From: Antarctobacter aquimaris
GTDB taxonomy: Bacteria > Pseudomonadota > Alphaproteobacteria > Rhodobacterales > Rhodobacteraceae
Direction: 5' to 3'
NCBI RefSeq assembly: GCF_900184945.1
Contig: NZ_FXYF01000001.1
Location: 248,001-312,000 of the forward strand
Length of the DNA stretch: 64,000 nucleotides
The notes below the pieces were generated by a model. It searched no databases, was not told where the DNA came from, and worked only from the letters and a program-made list of their open reading frames with translations. Below, piece after piece: positions 27,127-36,056 of this stretch. The position numbers and the translations under genes were made by a program. Each line of letters starts with the position of its first letter. The first letter of the stretch is position 1.

Positions 27127-27696
27127 TCAGGAAGCGGCGAGTGGCGTCGCGCTGGGCACCGGACCGCTGCCCGGTGCGCCCAGGACGAGGGTCCACCAGA
27201 TCTTGCCGTTGTCTTCCTGGTGCCAGGCAAAGCCCATGTCGCGTGCCGCGGGATCGAGGATCACGTTCCGGGTGACGGATTCCTCCATCCAGGCGGCAAG
27301 GGTCTCAAGCTCGGTCTCGTAGGTTTCCGAGATCGTCTCGCCGACGACGCGGCCCTGGTAGCCGACCCGGCGCGCCCGGTCGATCGGCGAGGACCCGTCC
27401 GAGCCGAAGTGCCAGGGGCGGTTCTGCAACGCCATGTCGTTGGCATGAGTCGCCGCGGCGGCGTTCAGGTTCGAATCCAGCTGCAACGCGGCCGCCCCGG
27501 CCGACTGGCGCAGCGCGTTGATCGAATCAAGCATCCGGTACTGGATCCGCCCGCGTTCCACAGCCGAGATGCGGTAGACCCTCGGCAGTGGCTTGCCATC
27601 CGGACCAAGCCGCGTCTCGGGGGTCGAGCTGGGCGTGGTGGTGCAGGCCGCCATGGCGGCGGCGGCGGACAGGGCGATCAAGGCACGACGGTTCAT
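27127..27696 (-). CDS. CAP-domain (SCP-like) lipoprotein
   Basis: The 189-residue secreted protein has a signal ending in SAAAAMAAC, a lipobox. The CAP domain follows, with MLDSINALRQSAG, the His in AAAATHANDMALQNRPWHFG, and GETISETYETELETLAAWME. Bacterial CAP proteins are extracytoplasmic and of mostly unknown activity. The ATG at 27696 gives a clean signal peptide; earlier starts at 27717 or 27753 add charged residues before it. It faces the L,D-transpeptidase at 26564 and is divergent from the one at 27864. Confidence 0.82.
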   Translation of the reverse strand: MNRRALIALSAAAAMAACTTTPSSTPETRLGPDGKPLPRVYRISAVERGRIQYRMLDSINALRQSAGAAALQLDSNLNAAAATHANDMALQNRPWHFGSDGSSPIDRARRVGYQGRVVGETISETYETELETLAAWMEESVTRNVILDPAARDMGFAWHQEDNGKIWWTLVLGAPGSGPVPSATPLAAS

Positions 27697-27863
27697 TCGG
27701 ACTGCTCTTCGACTTTGCATGTCACAATGGCTTACCCAAGGAGGCGTTGCCAATCAAACCCACATCGGCGTGAGCCGGCGTGTTGACGCCTGTTTGAATT
27801 GCGACTGAGGCTTTCGGGTCATATTATGGACAACTTGAGCTGTCTTGCCAAAGGAAGATGCGC

Positions 27864-28460
27864 ATGACCCATTCGGCTGGAAAACCATTCACCCGCCGCG
27901 GCTTTCTGGCAGCCTCGGCGGCACTCATCGGTACGCCTGCCCTGGCCCAGAACGTCAACACCGGCACAACCGAGATCGACCGCGAAGTGAACAACATCGT
28001 GCGGCGGAACGTCTCGAGCTTTCGGACCCTGGTCTGGCAGGATTACTTCAGCAACCTCACCAAGGGCGCGATCCTGGTCGATATCTCGTCGCGGGCGCTG
28101 CACTACTGGCGCGAGGACGGGATCTATTACTTGTACCCGTCGTCGGTGCCGCTGACCGAAGACCTGACCCGGCGCGGCCGCACCAGCGTGGTGCTGAAGG
28201 ACCCCAACCCCGACTGGCGTCCGACCCCTGCCATGAAGGTCCGCAACCCGGAGTGGCCGGACTATGTGCCGCCCGGTCCGGACAACCCGCTGGGCACCCG
28301 GGCGCTGCACCTGGGCTGGACCTACTACCGCATCCACGGCACCCACGACACCCGCAAGATCGGGCGGCGATCATCGAACGGCTGCATCGGTCTGTACAAC
28401 GAACATATCGAGCAACTGTACGAAATGGCCTACGTCGGGACACAGGTGTTGCTTATTTGA
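27864..28460 (+). CDS. L,D-transpeptidase (YkuD) with Tat-type signal
   Basis: The 198-residue protein begins with a twin-arginine signal (FTRRGFLAASAALIGTPALA). The YkuD domain has TYYRIHGTHDTRKIGRRSSN followed by GCIGLYN, supplying the catalytic His, Ser and Cys. Of two ATGs (27858 and 27864) the second is at better distance from AAGGAAG. The segment GPDNPLGTRALHLG is shared in kind with the third YkuD protein at 58624, so the two are paralogues. It is probably a periplasmic cell-wall enzyme. Confidence 0.9.
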   Translation: MTHSAGKPFTRRGFLAASAALIGTPALAQNVNTGTTEIDREVNNIVRRNVSSFRTLVWQDYFSNLTKGAILVDISSRALHYWREDGIYYLYPSSVPLTEDLTRRGRTSVVLKDPNPDWRPTPAMKVRNPEWPDYVPPGPDNPLGTRALHLGWTYYRIHGTHDTRKIGRRSSNGCIGLYNEHIEQLYEMAYVGTQVLLI

Positions 28461-28607
28461 CCACACGCGCATGAGCCGCAATTTCGGCCGTCTAAACAGC
28501 AATTGCAAAGGTCCTGAAATGCTGCTTAGAGAGAGTCACGAGGTAAGTCTTGGGTGCCTGCTGTGCGTACGCTTATGGCCATGGCAGGCGAATATCTGGA
28601 GGATAAC

Positions 28608-28799
28608 ATGAAGAAACTCGCTCTCGCAGCCGTGTTCACTGGCGCAGCCACCACCGCATTTGCCGGCTCCTATGCCAAGGACGATGTGGTCATGGAGCCC
28701 GTCGTGGTCGTTGAAGAAACCGCAAAGGCATCGTCCTCTGCCGGTCTCCTGATCCCGCTGCTCCTGATCGCCGTCATCGCAGCAGCGGTCGCCGACTGA
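28608..28799 (+). CDS. 63-residue exported membrane peptide
   Basis: The small protein begins MKKLALAAVFTGAATTAFAG, a signal peptide. A short acidic-valine stretch (VVMEPVVVVEETAKAS) follows, and a C-terminal hydrophobic segment (AGLLIPLLLIAVIAAAVAD) probably stays in the membrane. GGAGG precedes the ATG, and a strong terminator lies 24 bases after the stop, so it is likely a well-expressed independent unit. Similar small proteins are known only as hypotheticals; the function is unknown. Confidence 0.75.
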   Translation: MKKLALAAVFTGAATTAFAGSYAKDDVVMEPVVVVEETAKASSSAGLLIPLLLIAVIAAAVAD

Positions 28800-28822
28800 T
28801 ACGTCGACGTCTCAGACCAAAG

Positions 28823-28853
28823 AAAAAGGCGGTGCGACGGCACCGCCTTTTTT
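28823..28853 (+). terminator. Rho-independent terminator after the 63-residue peptide gene
   Basis: A perfect GC-rich stem (GGCGGTGC with GCACCGCC, loop GACG) is flanked by AAAAA and followed by six T residues. It may also work for hemH from the other side because the stem is preceded by an A-run. Confidence 0.93.
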
Positions 28854-28924
28854 ATTTGCTCCAGCTGCGCCCTTGGGGGGCTGCCGGGGTTTTTTTGGTT
28901 AACGAAAGCGCGGTGTTAGCGCTG

Positions 28925-30040
28925 TCAGGCCACCCAGCCCGACAGGTTTTCCTCGATCACCTGTGACAGCGCGTCGATGTGGGCGGCGTCGTCGTTCAGG
29001 CAGGGGATGTAGGTGAAGTGTTCGCCGCCTGCCTCTTCAAAGCTTTCCTTGATCTCTTCGTTGATCTCTTCGAGCGTCTCGATACAGTCGGCCGAAAAGG
29101 CCGGGGCGCAGACGGCGATGTGCTTCTTGCCGTCCTCGCGGGCGAGGCGCGCAACCTCTTCCACCGTGTAGGGTTTCAGCCATTCCTCGGGGCCGAATCG
29201 GCTCTGGAAGGTGGTGGTGATCTGCGTCTCGTCCCAGCCCAGCCGCTCACGCAGCAGGCGAGTCGTCTTCTGGCACTGGCAGTGGTACGGGTCGCCCTCC
29301 ATCAGGTAGCGTTTCGGCACGCCGTGGTAGGAACAGACCAGGATCTCGGGCCGTGACTCGGCCGAGGCATAGGCGCGTTCGATCGACTGGGCCAGCGCCT
29401 CGATGTACATCGGGTGGGCATAGTAGGGGTCGACGACGCGGGCGGTCGGCTGCCATTTCTCCTGCATCAGCGCGCGAAAGAACTGGTCGTTCGCGGTGGC
29501 CGATGTGGCCCCGGCGTAATGCGGATACAGCGGAAAGAACAGGATCTTGCGGCAACCGGCCTCGGTCATCGCGCGGACCTTGGACTGGGTCGAGGGGTTG
29601 CCGTAGCGCATGCAGAAATCGACCATGACCTGGTCGCCGTAGCGTTCCGACATCTGCCAGGCGATCTTGGCGGTCTGGTTCCTGGTGATCGTCATGAGGG
29701 GGCTTTCGCCGGCCTCCTCGTTCCAGATCGACTTGTAATTCTTACCTGAGCTGAACGGCCGCTTGGTCAGGATGACCAGTTGCAGCAGCGGCTGCCAGAG
29801 CCAGGGCGAATAGTCGATCACCCGGCGGTCCGACAGGAACTCGTTCAGGTAGCGCCGCATCGACCAGTAATCGTAGTTGTCGGGCGTCCCGAGGTTGGCC
29901 AGCAGGATGCCGACGCGGCCGGGCGCGATCTTGGGGTGGTCGGCGGGGGCGTGGGCCGGCCGCACGGCCGTTTTCGTGACGTCGAGCATGGAGTTGGTCC
30001 CGGGATCTTCTCTTTTCCCGTAGGTATGGCTTTTCTGCAT
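28925..30040 (-). CDS. hemH: Ferrochelatase
   Basis: The 371-residue enzyme inserts ferrous iron into protoporphyrin IX to make heme. Family features are GILLANLGTPDNYDYWSMRR, the active-site His in VCSYHGVPKRYL, and the acidic cluster SADCIETLEEINEEIKESF near the C-terminus. The reading frame is open from ATG at 30040, four bases after the upstream methyltransferase stop. A second ATG at 29989 (MLDVTK) is a plausible alternative and gives 354 residues. The two genes are probably one operon. Confidence 0.93.
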   Translation of the reverse strand: MQKSHTYGKREDPGTNSMLDVTKTAVRPAHAPADHPKIAPGRVGILLANLGTPDNYDYWSMRRYLNEFLSDRRVIDYSPWLWQPLLQLVILTKRPFSSGKNYKSIWNEEAGESPLMTITRNQTAKIAWQMSERYGDQVMVDFCMRYGNPSTQSKVRAMTEAGCRKILFFPLYPHYAGATSATANDQFFRALMQEKWQPTARVVDPYYAHPMYIEALAQSIERAYASAESRPEILVCSYHGVPKRYLMEGDPYHCQCQKTTRLLRERLGWDETQITTTFQSRFGPEEWLKPYTVEEVARLAREDGKKHIAVCAPAFSADCIETLEEINEEIKESFEEAGGEHFTYIPCLNDDAAHIDALSQVIEENLSGWVA

Positions 30041-30044
30041 CGCG

Positions 30045-30863
30045 TCAATCTTTCAGCGGAGTTTCGGAGGTGCCCAGCGCATCGGCCAGCCTCTGCGCGG
30101 CCGATCCGGGGCGTAAGGGCTTTGGCTGCGAGGCGTCGGGCGCCCAGCCGGTCAGGGTGATGATCTCGAAAGTCGCCGACACGCGTCCGTCGGGCAGGGC
30201 GAAGTTCTCGCTGTAGATCTGTGCCGCACGCAGAAGCACGGCGCGGCGGGTGGGGCGGCGCAGGCGGGCGTGCAGCGCGTTCGTCTCACCCATGGCGCGC
30301 AGGTCGCGCATCAGGTGCAGGGCGCTGGCATAGCTCACCGTCAGCGGCGCCGATTCGGCCACCGGCAGGGCAAAGCCCGCGCGTTGCAACAGCGCACCCA
30401 GGTCGCGGATCTCGGCCATCGGCGCGACGCGGGGCGACAGGCCGCAGGTGACCTCGGTCTCGGCCTGCGCGAGGGCGGCGCGCAATTCGTGCAGCGTCTG
30501 CCCGCCCAGCGTCAGCGCCAGGCAGACCCCGTCAGGCCGCAGCGCGCGGCGGCACTGGATCAGCTGGCCCACCGGGTCATCGACCCAGTGCAGGCAGAGA
30601 CCGTGAATGACGAGGTCGAGCGCGCCTTCGGTCAGGTCCAGCACTTCAGCCTCGGGGACCATCGTCGCCTCGGGAAAGCGCGGCGCCCAGACCTGCGGGA
30701 AAGGCGTGACCACCGCCACATCCGTAAACGTCCTGTTAACCATGGCCAGCCGATCCTGTGCATCGTCGGCGGCGGTTTCGTGCAGGAACAGCGCCTCGGG
30801 GCGTGCGCGGGCGCGGCGCAGGTCCAGGGCGTGCCGGTCGGTGAGACGGGGAGGCGTGGTCAT
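30045..30863 (-). CDS. NDUFAF5-like SAM-dependent methyltransferase family protein
   Basis: The 272-residue protein matches the alphaproteobacterial relatives of the complex I assembly factor NDUFAF5. Matching segments are DLVIHGLCLHWVDDPVGQL, LGGQTLHELRAALAQAE, GLSPRVAPMAEIRDLG and ATFEIITLTGWAPDASQPKP. In mitochondria NDUFAF5 hydroxylates an arginine of a complex I subunit; the bacterial role is inferred. The usual glycine-rich SAM motif I is not evident: the position reads FTDVAVVTPFPQ. Start choice is between 30863 and 30875. It is nearly back to back with comF. Confidence 0.75.
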   Translation of the reverse strand: MTTPPRLTDRHALDLRRARARPEALFLHETAADDAQDRLAMVNRTFTDVAVVTPFPQVWAPRFPEATMVPEAEVLDLTEGALDLVIHGLCLHWVDDPVGQLIQCRRALRPDGVCLALTLGGQTLHELRAALAQAETEVTCGLSPRVAPMAEIRDLGALLQRAGFALPVAESAPLTVSYASALHLMRDLRAMGETNALHARLRRPTRRAVLLRAAQIYSENFALPDGRVSATFEIITLTGWAPDASQPKPLRPGSAAQRLADALGTSETPLKD

Positions 30864-30893
30864 ATGCTGGCTCATAGGCTCTGGTCGGCGGGG

Positions 30894-31607
30894 ATGCAAA
30901 CCCTCGTGCAGCTGGTGTATCCGCCGCGCTGCCTGGGCTGCGGCGGCCTGGTCGAGACGGATTTCGGCCTCTGCGGTCCCTGCTGGCGCGAAACGCCGTT
31001 CATCTCGGGGCTGGCCTGCGACCTCTGCGGCGTGCCGCTGCCCGGCCAGTCCGACCGCGCCGAACTGTGTGACGACTGCCTGACCATCGCCCGCCCCTGG
31101 GCGCATGGCCGCGCCGCGCTGGTCTACCGCGACCGGGGCCGGCGCATGGTGCTGGCGCTGAAACACGGCGACCGGCACGACATCGCCCGCCCGGCGGCGC
31201 GCTGGATTGCGCGGGCGGCGCGTGACCTGCGGCGCGACGACCTGCTGCTGGTGCCGGTGCCGCTGCACGTCACCCGCCACCTGAAACGGCGCTACAACCA
31301 GGCCGCGCTGCTGGCCGAAGCGCTGGCCGCGGAACTGGACTGCCCCTGGTGCCCCGACGCGCTGGTGCGGCCCACGCCGACCCCACCGCTGGAAGGACAC
31401 GGCCGCGAGGCGCGGTTTGCCACGCTGTCGGGGCGAATCACGCCGCGCGCGGGGCGGCGCGACCTGATCGCCGGCCGCCCGGTGCTGATCGTCGATGACG
31501 TCATGACCACGGGCGCGACGCTTGCGGCGGCAACCGAGGCCTGTCTTGACGCCGGCGCAACAGAGGTTTTCGTCTGCGTGCTGGCGCGCGCGGCCAAAGA
31601 CACCTAA
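30894..31607 (+). CDS. comF: ComF-family phosphoribosyltransferase-like protein
   Basis: The 237-residue protein has a cysteine-rich zinc-finger start (YPPRCLGCGG, LCGPCW, CDLCG, CDDC) and a C-terminal phosphoribosyltransferase fold with the PRPP-like motif VLIVDDVMTTGATLAAA. ComF is linked to DNA uptake and fork restart; the exact reaction is unknown. The ATG at 30894 gives the usual short N-terminus; another at 30864 is possible. It is divergent from the NDUFAF5-like gene, with about 30 bases between the starts. Confidence 0.88.
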   Translation: MQTLVQLVYPPRCLGCGGLVETDFGLCGPCWRETPFISGLACDLCGVPLPGQSDRAELCDDCLTIARPWAHGRAALVYRDRGRRMVLALKHGDRHDIARPAARWIARAARDLRRDDLLLVPVPLHVTRHLKRRYNQAALLAEALAAELDCPWCPDALVRPTPTPPLEGHGREARFATLSGRITPRAGRRDLIAGRPVLIVDDVMTTGATLAAATEACLDAGATEVFVCVLARAAKDT

Positions 31608-31643
31608 ATCCATGGTCAACCGAAGCCATTCCGGAGGACCGAG

Positions 31644-31901
31644 GTGAAACCGGTCGAAATCTACACATCCCCGCTGTGCGGGTACTGCCACGCGGCCAAG
31701 CGCCTGCTGGACGGCAAGGGCGTCGACTATTCCGAGATCGACGTGATGCGCGAACCGCAGCGCCGGTCCGAGATGATGGACCGCGCGCGCGGCCGCCACA
31801 CCTTGCCGCAGATCTTCATCGGCGAAACCCATGTCGGCGGCTATGACGATCTATACGCGCTGGAACGGGCGGGCAAGCTGGACGCCTTGCTGGCGGGCTG
31901 A
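31644..31901 (+). CDS. grxC: Glutaredoxin 3
   Basis: The 85-residue protein is a GrxC-type glutaredoxin with active site CGYC near residue 11, then RHTLPQIFIGETHVGGYDDL holding the cis-proline and glutathione-binding glycines. It reduces disulfides using glutathione. The start is GTG at 31644 with a strong GGAGG. Its stop and the ATG of the nitrilase gene share one base, so the two are coupled; that pairing with a Nit-type amidase fits glutathione metabolism. Confidence 0.94.
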   Translation: MKPVEIYTSPLCGYCHAAKRLLDGKGVDYSEIDVMREPQRRSEMMDRARGRHTLPQIFIGETHVGGYDDLYALERAGKLDALLAG

Positions 31902-32737
31902 TGCGGGTCGCCCTCCTCCAGATGACCTCGTCGGACGACCCGGCCGAGAACCTCGCCACGCTGCGCGCCATGCTGGCCGAGGCCAGGGCGGCGGGCGCGG
32001 TTTTCGCGCTGTCACCGGAGGTGTGCAACTGCGTGTCGATGGACCGCGATCACCAGCATGCGGTCCTGCGCCCCGAGGCCGAAGACCCGGTGCTGGCCGG
32101 CCTGCGCGAGACGGCGCAGGCACTGGACCTCTGGGTGCTGGCGGGGTCGCTGGCGCTGAAGGCCGCGCCGCCGGAGACGCGTTTTGTCAACCGCTCGGTC
32201 CTGATCGGCCCGGACGGCGGGATTGCCGCGCGCTACGACAAGATGCACATGTTCGACGTGCAGGTGTCCGAGACCGAGACTTACCGCGAATCCACGGGCT
32301 ATGCGCCCGGATCGCAGGCGGTGCTGGCGCGCACGCCGCTGGGGGCGATCGGCATGACGGTCTGCTACGATGTGCGCTTTGCCTATCTCTACCGCGCCCT
32401 GGCGCAGGCCGGGGCAGAGGTGCTGACCGTCCCGTCGGCCTTTTCGCCCGGTACCGGCCCGGCGCACTGGCAGCCGCTGTTGCAGGCCCGCGCGATCGAG
32501 ACGGGCTGCTACGTGCTGGCGCCCGCGCAGACCGGCGAACACCGTGCCAGCACGGGCCGTCCGCGCCGCACCTGGGGGCATTCGATGGTGATTTCGCCCT
32601 GGGGCGAGGTGCTGCTGGATGCTGGCACCGCGCCGGGCGTCTTCTGCGTCGATCTCGACCTGGGCCAGGTAAGGGAGGCACGGCGCAAGGTGCCCGCGCT
32701 ATCGCATGACCGCGCCTTCACGGGGCCCGCCGCATGA
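31901..32737 (+). CDS. Carbon-nitrogen hydrolase (Nit1-type amidase)
   Basis: The 278-residue nitrilase-superfamily protein shows the Glu-Lys-Cys triad: Glu in FALSPEVCN, Lys in ARYDKMHMFDV, Cys in GMTVCYDVRF. The sequence type is closest to Nit1-like deaminated-glutathione amidases, which repair a glutathione by-product. Its coupling to grxC supports that assignment. It overlaps the MarR gene by four bases (ATGA). Confidence 0.88.
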   Translation: MRVALLQMTSSDDPAENLATLRAMLAEARAAGAVFALSPEVCNCVSMDRDHQHAVLRPEAEDPVLAGLRETAQALDLWVLAGSLALKAAPPETRFVNRSVLIGPDGGIAARYDKMHMFDVQVSETETYRESTGYAPGSQAVLARTPLGAIGMTVCYDVRFAYLYRALAQAGAEVLTVPSAFSPGTGPAHWQPLLQARAIETGCYVLAPAQTGEHRASTGRPRRTWGHSMVISPWGEVLLDAGTAPGVFCVDLDLGQVREARRKVPALSHDRAFTGPAA

Positions 32738-33168
32738 GCGACGCGCATGCGCTGGCGATCTCGCTGTTCAGCGAGCTTCTGACCGCGGACCAGCTGCTGC
32801 GCGCGCGCCTGACACGGGTGCTTCCGAACCGCATGGAGATCTCGCATTTCTCGGTGCTGAACCACCTCGCACGGGGCGGCGAAAAGACACCCGCCCAGCT
32901 GGCGCGCGCCTTTCACGTCACACGGGGCGCGATGACCAACACGCTGTCCAAGCTGGAGATCGCCGGCTACGTGCACATCCGCCCCGACTGGGACGATGCC
33001 CGCAAGAAGCTGGTTTCGATCTCGCCCGCGGGGATCGCCGCGCGCACTGCGGCGCTGGCGGCGATCACGCCGCTGATCGAGGAAATGATGGGCGACCTGG
33101 GCGAGGACCGGGTGAAAGCAGTCCTGCCCGTCCTGCGCGAGTTGCGGCTGCGGCTGGAGGGCCAGTAG
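32734..33168 (+). CDS. MarR-family transcriptional regulator
   Basis: The 144-residue protein has the MarR winged helix-turn-helix (FSVLNHLARGGEKTPAQLAR, VTRGAMTNTLSKLEIAGYVH) and the wing RPDWDDARKKLVSISPAG. It should bind DNA as a dimer and respond to a small ligand or oxidant. It is the last gene of the comF-grxC-nitrilase run, which may be its target. Its stop codon lies at the edge of a GC-rich hairpin. Confidence 0.9.
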   Translation: MSDAHALAISLFSELLTADQLLRARLTRVLPNRMEISHFSVLNHLARGGEKTPAQLARAFHVTRGAMTNTLSKLEIAGYVHIRPDWDDARKKLVSISPAGIAARTAALAAITPLIEEMMGDLGEDRVKAVLPVLRELRLRLEGQ

Positions 33169-33207
33169 GGGGCTCTGCCCCCTCGGCCTGCGGCCTCACC
33201 CCCCGTC
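33167..33207. repeat. GC-rich intergenic hairpin, possible dispersed repeat
   Basis: AGGGGGC-TCT-GCCCCCT is a perfect hairpin beginning at the last two bases of the marR stop codon. It is followed by CGGCCTGCGGCC and a C-run. It sits between the convergent marR and ubiG genes and can serve as a two-way terminator. The layout resembles short repeats scattered between convergent genes in roseobacters; that comparison is from memory and needs a genome search. Confidence 0.5.
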
Positions 33208-33208
33208 T

Positions 33209-33958
33209 TCAGGCCGGTTTCAGCGCGGCGGTGACGTAGTTCACGCTCAGGTCGCGGTCCGACAGGCGCCACGACCAGCTGACCGGGTTGAAGACAAAGC
33301 CCTTGCGGTCCACCGGGTTCAGCCCGGCCTGTTGCAGCAGGCCATAGAGCTCATCGGGCGTGATGAACTTGGACCATTCATGCGTGCCCTTGGGCAGCCA
33401 GCGCATGACGTATTCCGCCCCGACGATGGCCATGGCAAAGCTTTTCGCATTGCGGTTGATCGTCGAGCAGACGTGCAGCCCGCCCGGCTTCAGCAGCTGG
33501 CGGCAGGCGGTCAGGTAGGCCAGCGGGTCGGCCACGTGTTCGACCACCTCCATGTTCAGCACCACGTCGAACTGTTCGCCCGCTTCGGCCATCGCCTCGG
33601 CGGTGGTGAAACGGTAGTCGATTTCCAGCCCGGACTGCGCGGCGTGGGTCTGCGCCACGGGGATGTTGCGCGGGGCGGCGTCCACGCCCACCACCTCGGC
33701 GCCCAGCCTTGCCATGGGTTCCGACAGCAGCCCGCCGCCGCAGCCGATGTCGAGCAGGCGCAGCCCCTCGAAGGGGCGCGACGCCGTCAGGTCACGGTCG
33801 TATTCGGCGGCGATCTGACTCGTGATATAGTCCAGGCGGCAGGGGTTCAGCATGTGCAGGGGCTTGAACTTGCCGTTCGGATCCCACCACTCGGCGGCCA
33901 TGGCTTCGAACTTGGCGATCTCGGATGCATCGACGGTGATGGTCATGAACTTCCCCAT
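33209..33958 (-). CDS. ubiG: Ubiquinone biosynthesis O-methyltransferase UbiG
   Basis: The 249-residue SAM enzyme performs the O-methylations of ubiquinone biosynthesis. It opens with the family signature [20 protein letters not shown] followed by [16 protein letters not shown] motif I is [20 protein letters not shown], followed by [20 protein letters not shown] and the C-terminal [18 protein letters not shown]. All motifs are intact. Its ATG is only 35 bases from the divergent proline iminopeptidase gene, so the promoters must overlap. Confidence 0.96.
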   Translation of the reverse strand: MGKFMTITVDASEIAKFEAMAAEWWDPNGKFKPLHMLNPCRLDYITSQIAAEYDRDLTASRPFEGLRLLDIGCGGGLLSEPMARLGAEVVGVDAAPRNIPVAQTHAAQSGLEIDYRFTTAEAMAEAGEQFDVVLNMEVVEHVADPLAYLTACRQLLKPGGLHVCSTINRNAKSFAMAIVGAEYVMRWLPKGTHEWSKFITPDELYGLLQQAGLNPVDRKGFVFNPVSWSWRLSDRDLSVNYVTAALKPA

Positions 33959-33993
33959 GGTCTTTTGCCCTTTTGGGGCAATATAGGTAGGGC

Positions 33994-34971
33994 ATGGACA
34001 AAATCCCGGGCCAAAAGCGCGCAGTGCAGTATCTATACCCCGCGGTTGACCCTTTCGATCAGCGCATGTTGCCGGTCGAGGGCGGCCATACCCTGTATGT
34101 CGAGCAGTGCGGCAATCCCAAGGGACAGCCGGTCATCGTGCTGCACGGCGGTCCGGGGGGCGGCTGCAGCCCGGCGATGCGGCGGTATTTCGATCCGCAG
34201 GCCTATCGCGTGGTGCTGTTCGATCAGCGTGGCTGCGGGCGGTCGCGGCCGCATGCCAGCGTCACGCACAACACCACCTGGGACCTGGTTGCCGACATCG
34301 AGCGGATCCGCGAGGCGCTGGAGATCGACGAGGCGGTGGTCTTTGGCGGCAGCTGGGGCGCGACGCTGGCGCTGGTCTACGCGATTTCCCATCCCGACCG
34401 GGTGCGCCAGCTGGTGCTGCGGGGCGTCTTCCTGATGACCCGGGCCGAGCTGAAATGGTTCTACGGCGGCGGCGCGGGGCAGTTCTGGCCGGAGCCCTGG
34501 GCGCGTTTTGCCGACATGATCCCCGAGAATGAGCGCGACGACCTGATCGCCGCCTATCACAAGCGGCTGTTCAGCGGCGATTTCGCGACCGAGACCCGCT
34601 ATGCCCAGGCCTGGTCGGCCTGGGAAAACGCGTTGGCCTCGGTCTATTCGAACGGGCACGGCGGCGAGGCGCCGGGCGACTATGCCCGCGCCTTTGCCCG
34701 GCTGGAGAACCATTATTTCATCAACGACGGTTTTCTCGATGAGGACGGCTGGATCCTCAAGAACGTGCATCGCCTGGCCGACACGCCGGGCGTGATCGTG
34801 CAGGGGCGCTATGACATGATCTGCCCGCCGCGGCGGGCCTGGGAGCTGGCGCAGAACTGGCCCGGGGCGGATCTGCGCATGATCCGCAACGCCGGGCACG
34901 CCCTGTCGGAACCGGGCATCAGCGCCGAACTGGTCCGCGTGATGGACGACCTCGCTGCAACCATTGCGTGA
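33994..34971 (+). CDS. pip: Proline iminopeptidase
   Basis: The 325-residue alpha/beta hydrolase releases N-terminal proline from peptides. Visible are the oxyanion motif [29 protein letters not shown], the nucleophile elbow [14 protein letters not shown] and the terminal His in [11 protein letters not shown]. Length and motifs fit the cytoplasmic S33 family. It stands alone, between ubiG and the peptide importer operon; a link to peptide uptake is plausible but not shown. Confidence 0.93.
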   Translation: MDKIPGQKRAVQYLYPAVDPFDQRMLPVEGGHTLYVEQCGNPKGQPVIVLHGGPGGGCSPAMRRYFDPQAYRVVLFDQRGCGRSRPHASVTHNTTWDLVADIERIREALEIDEAVVFGGSWGATLALVYAISHPDRVRQLVLRGVFLMTRAELKWFYGGGAGQFWPEPWARFADMIPENERDDLIAAYHKRLFSGDFATETRYAQAWSAWENALASVYSNGHGGEAPGDYARAFARLENHYFINDGFLDEDGWILKNVHRLADTPGVIVQGRYDMICPPRRAWELAQNWPGADLRMIRNAGHALSEPGISAELVRVMDDLAATIA

Positions 34972-35060
34972 GCCGGGGCCGTTACCGCCCAAACCTTCGC
35001 TTTACACACGGAAATCAGGCGTTAACGTGACTGAAAGCCAATAATGGATCGACAGGGATC

Positions 35061-36056
35061 TTGACGCCAGTTCTCAAAATCATCCTCCAGCGGCTTGCGC
35101 TGGGCCTTTTGACGTTGTTCATCGTGTCGATCGTGATCTTCACGGCGGTGAACATGCTGCCGGGGGATTTCGCCGAGGCGATCCTGGGGCAGGGCGCCAC
35201 GCCCGAAGCGGTGGCGTCGATAAGGCGGGACCTCGGTCTCGATCAGCATCCGGTGACGCGCTACCTGGACTGGCTCGCCGGAGCCTTGCGCGGCGACCTG
35301 GGCAATTCCTTTGCCCAGGCCAACTTTGCCAGCTTCGTCGGCAACGACTCGGGGGTGCGGACCTCGGTGGCGCAGCAGATCGCGCCGCGCTTTGCCAACA
35401 CCATGTTCCTGGCAGGGGTCACGGCGGCGATCGCGGTGCCCTTTGCGGTCACGCTGGGAGTGCTGGCGGCGCTCTACCGCAACTCGGTCTTTGACCGGGT
35501 CGCCAACGTGACGACGCTGACCTCGATCTCTTCGCCCGAATTCTTTCTCGCCTACATCCTGATCCTGTTCCTCGCGGTGCTGAACCCGGTTCTGCCCTCG
35601 CTGTCGAACATCTACGACGGCATGAGTTTCGGCGAGCGGCTGGAAAAGACGCTGTTGCCGGCACTGACCCTGACGCTGGTCGTGACGGCGCACATGATGC
35701 GGATGACGCGCGCCGCGATCATCAACCTGCTGGCCAGCCCCTACATCGAGATGGCGCGGCTGAAGGGGATCAAGCCGATGCGCGTGATCGTGCACCACGC
35801 GCTGCCCAACGCGCTGGCGCCGATCATCAACGTGATCGCGCTGAACCTGGCCTACCTGATCACCGGCGTCGTCGTGGTCGAGGTGGTCTTTGTCTACCCG
35901 GGGATCGGGCAGCTGTTCGTCGACAGCGTCAAGATCCGTGACATCCCCGTGGTGCAGGCCTGCTGCCTGATCTTTGCGGCCGCCTACATCCTGCTGAACC
36001 TGACCGCGGACATCCTGTCCATCCTGTCGAACCCGCGGCTGAGGCATCCCAAATGA
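35061..36056 (+). CDS. Peptide-type ABC importer, permease 1 (DppB/OppB family)
   Basis: The 331-residue inner-membrane permease has the family N-terminus LKIILQRLALGLLTLFIVSI and the loop NMLPGDFAEAILGQ. The coupling motif region is ASPYIEMARLKGIKPMRVIV, and further helices follow. It starts at TTG (35061) with AGGGA upstream; no ATG in frame fits. Its stop overlaps the second permease as ATGA. The substrate class, peptides or similar, is inferred from the family. Confidence 0.9.
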   Translation: MTPVLKIILQRLALGLLTLFIVSIVIFTAVNMLPGDFAEAILGQGATPEAVASIRRDLGLDQHPVTRYLDWLAGALRGDLGNSFAQANFASFVGNDSGVRTSVAQQIAPRFANTMFLAGVTAAIAVPFAVTLGVLAALYRNSVFDRVANVTTLTSISSPEFFLAYILILFLAVLNPVLPSLSNIYDGMSFGERLEKTLLPALTLTLVVTAHMMRMTRAAIINLLASPYIEMARLKGIKPMRVIVHHALPNALAPIINVIALNLAYLITGVVVVEVVFVYPGIGQLFVDSVKIRDIPVVQACCLIFAAAYILLNLTADILSILSNPRLRHPK

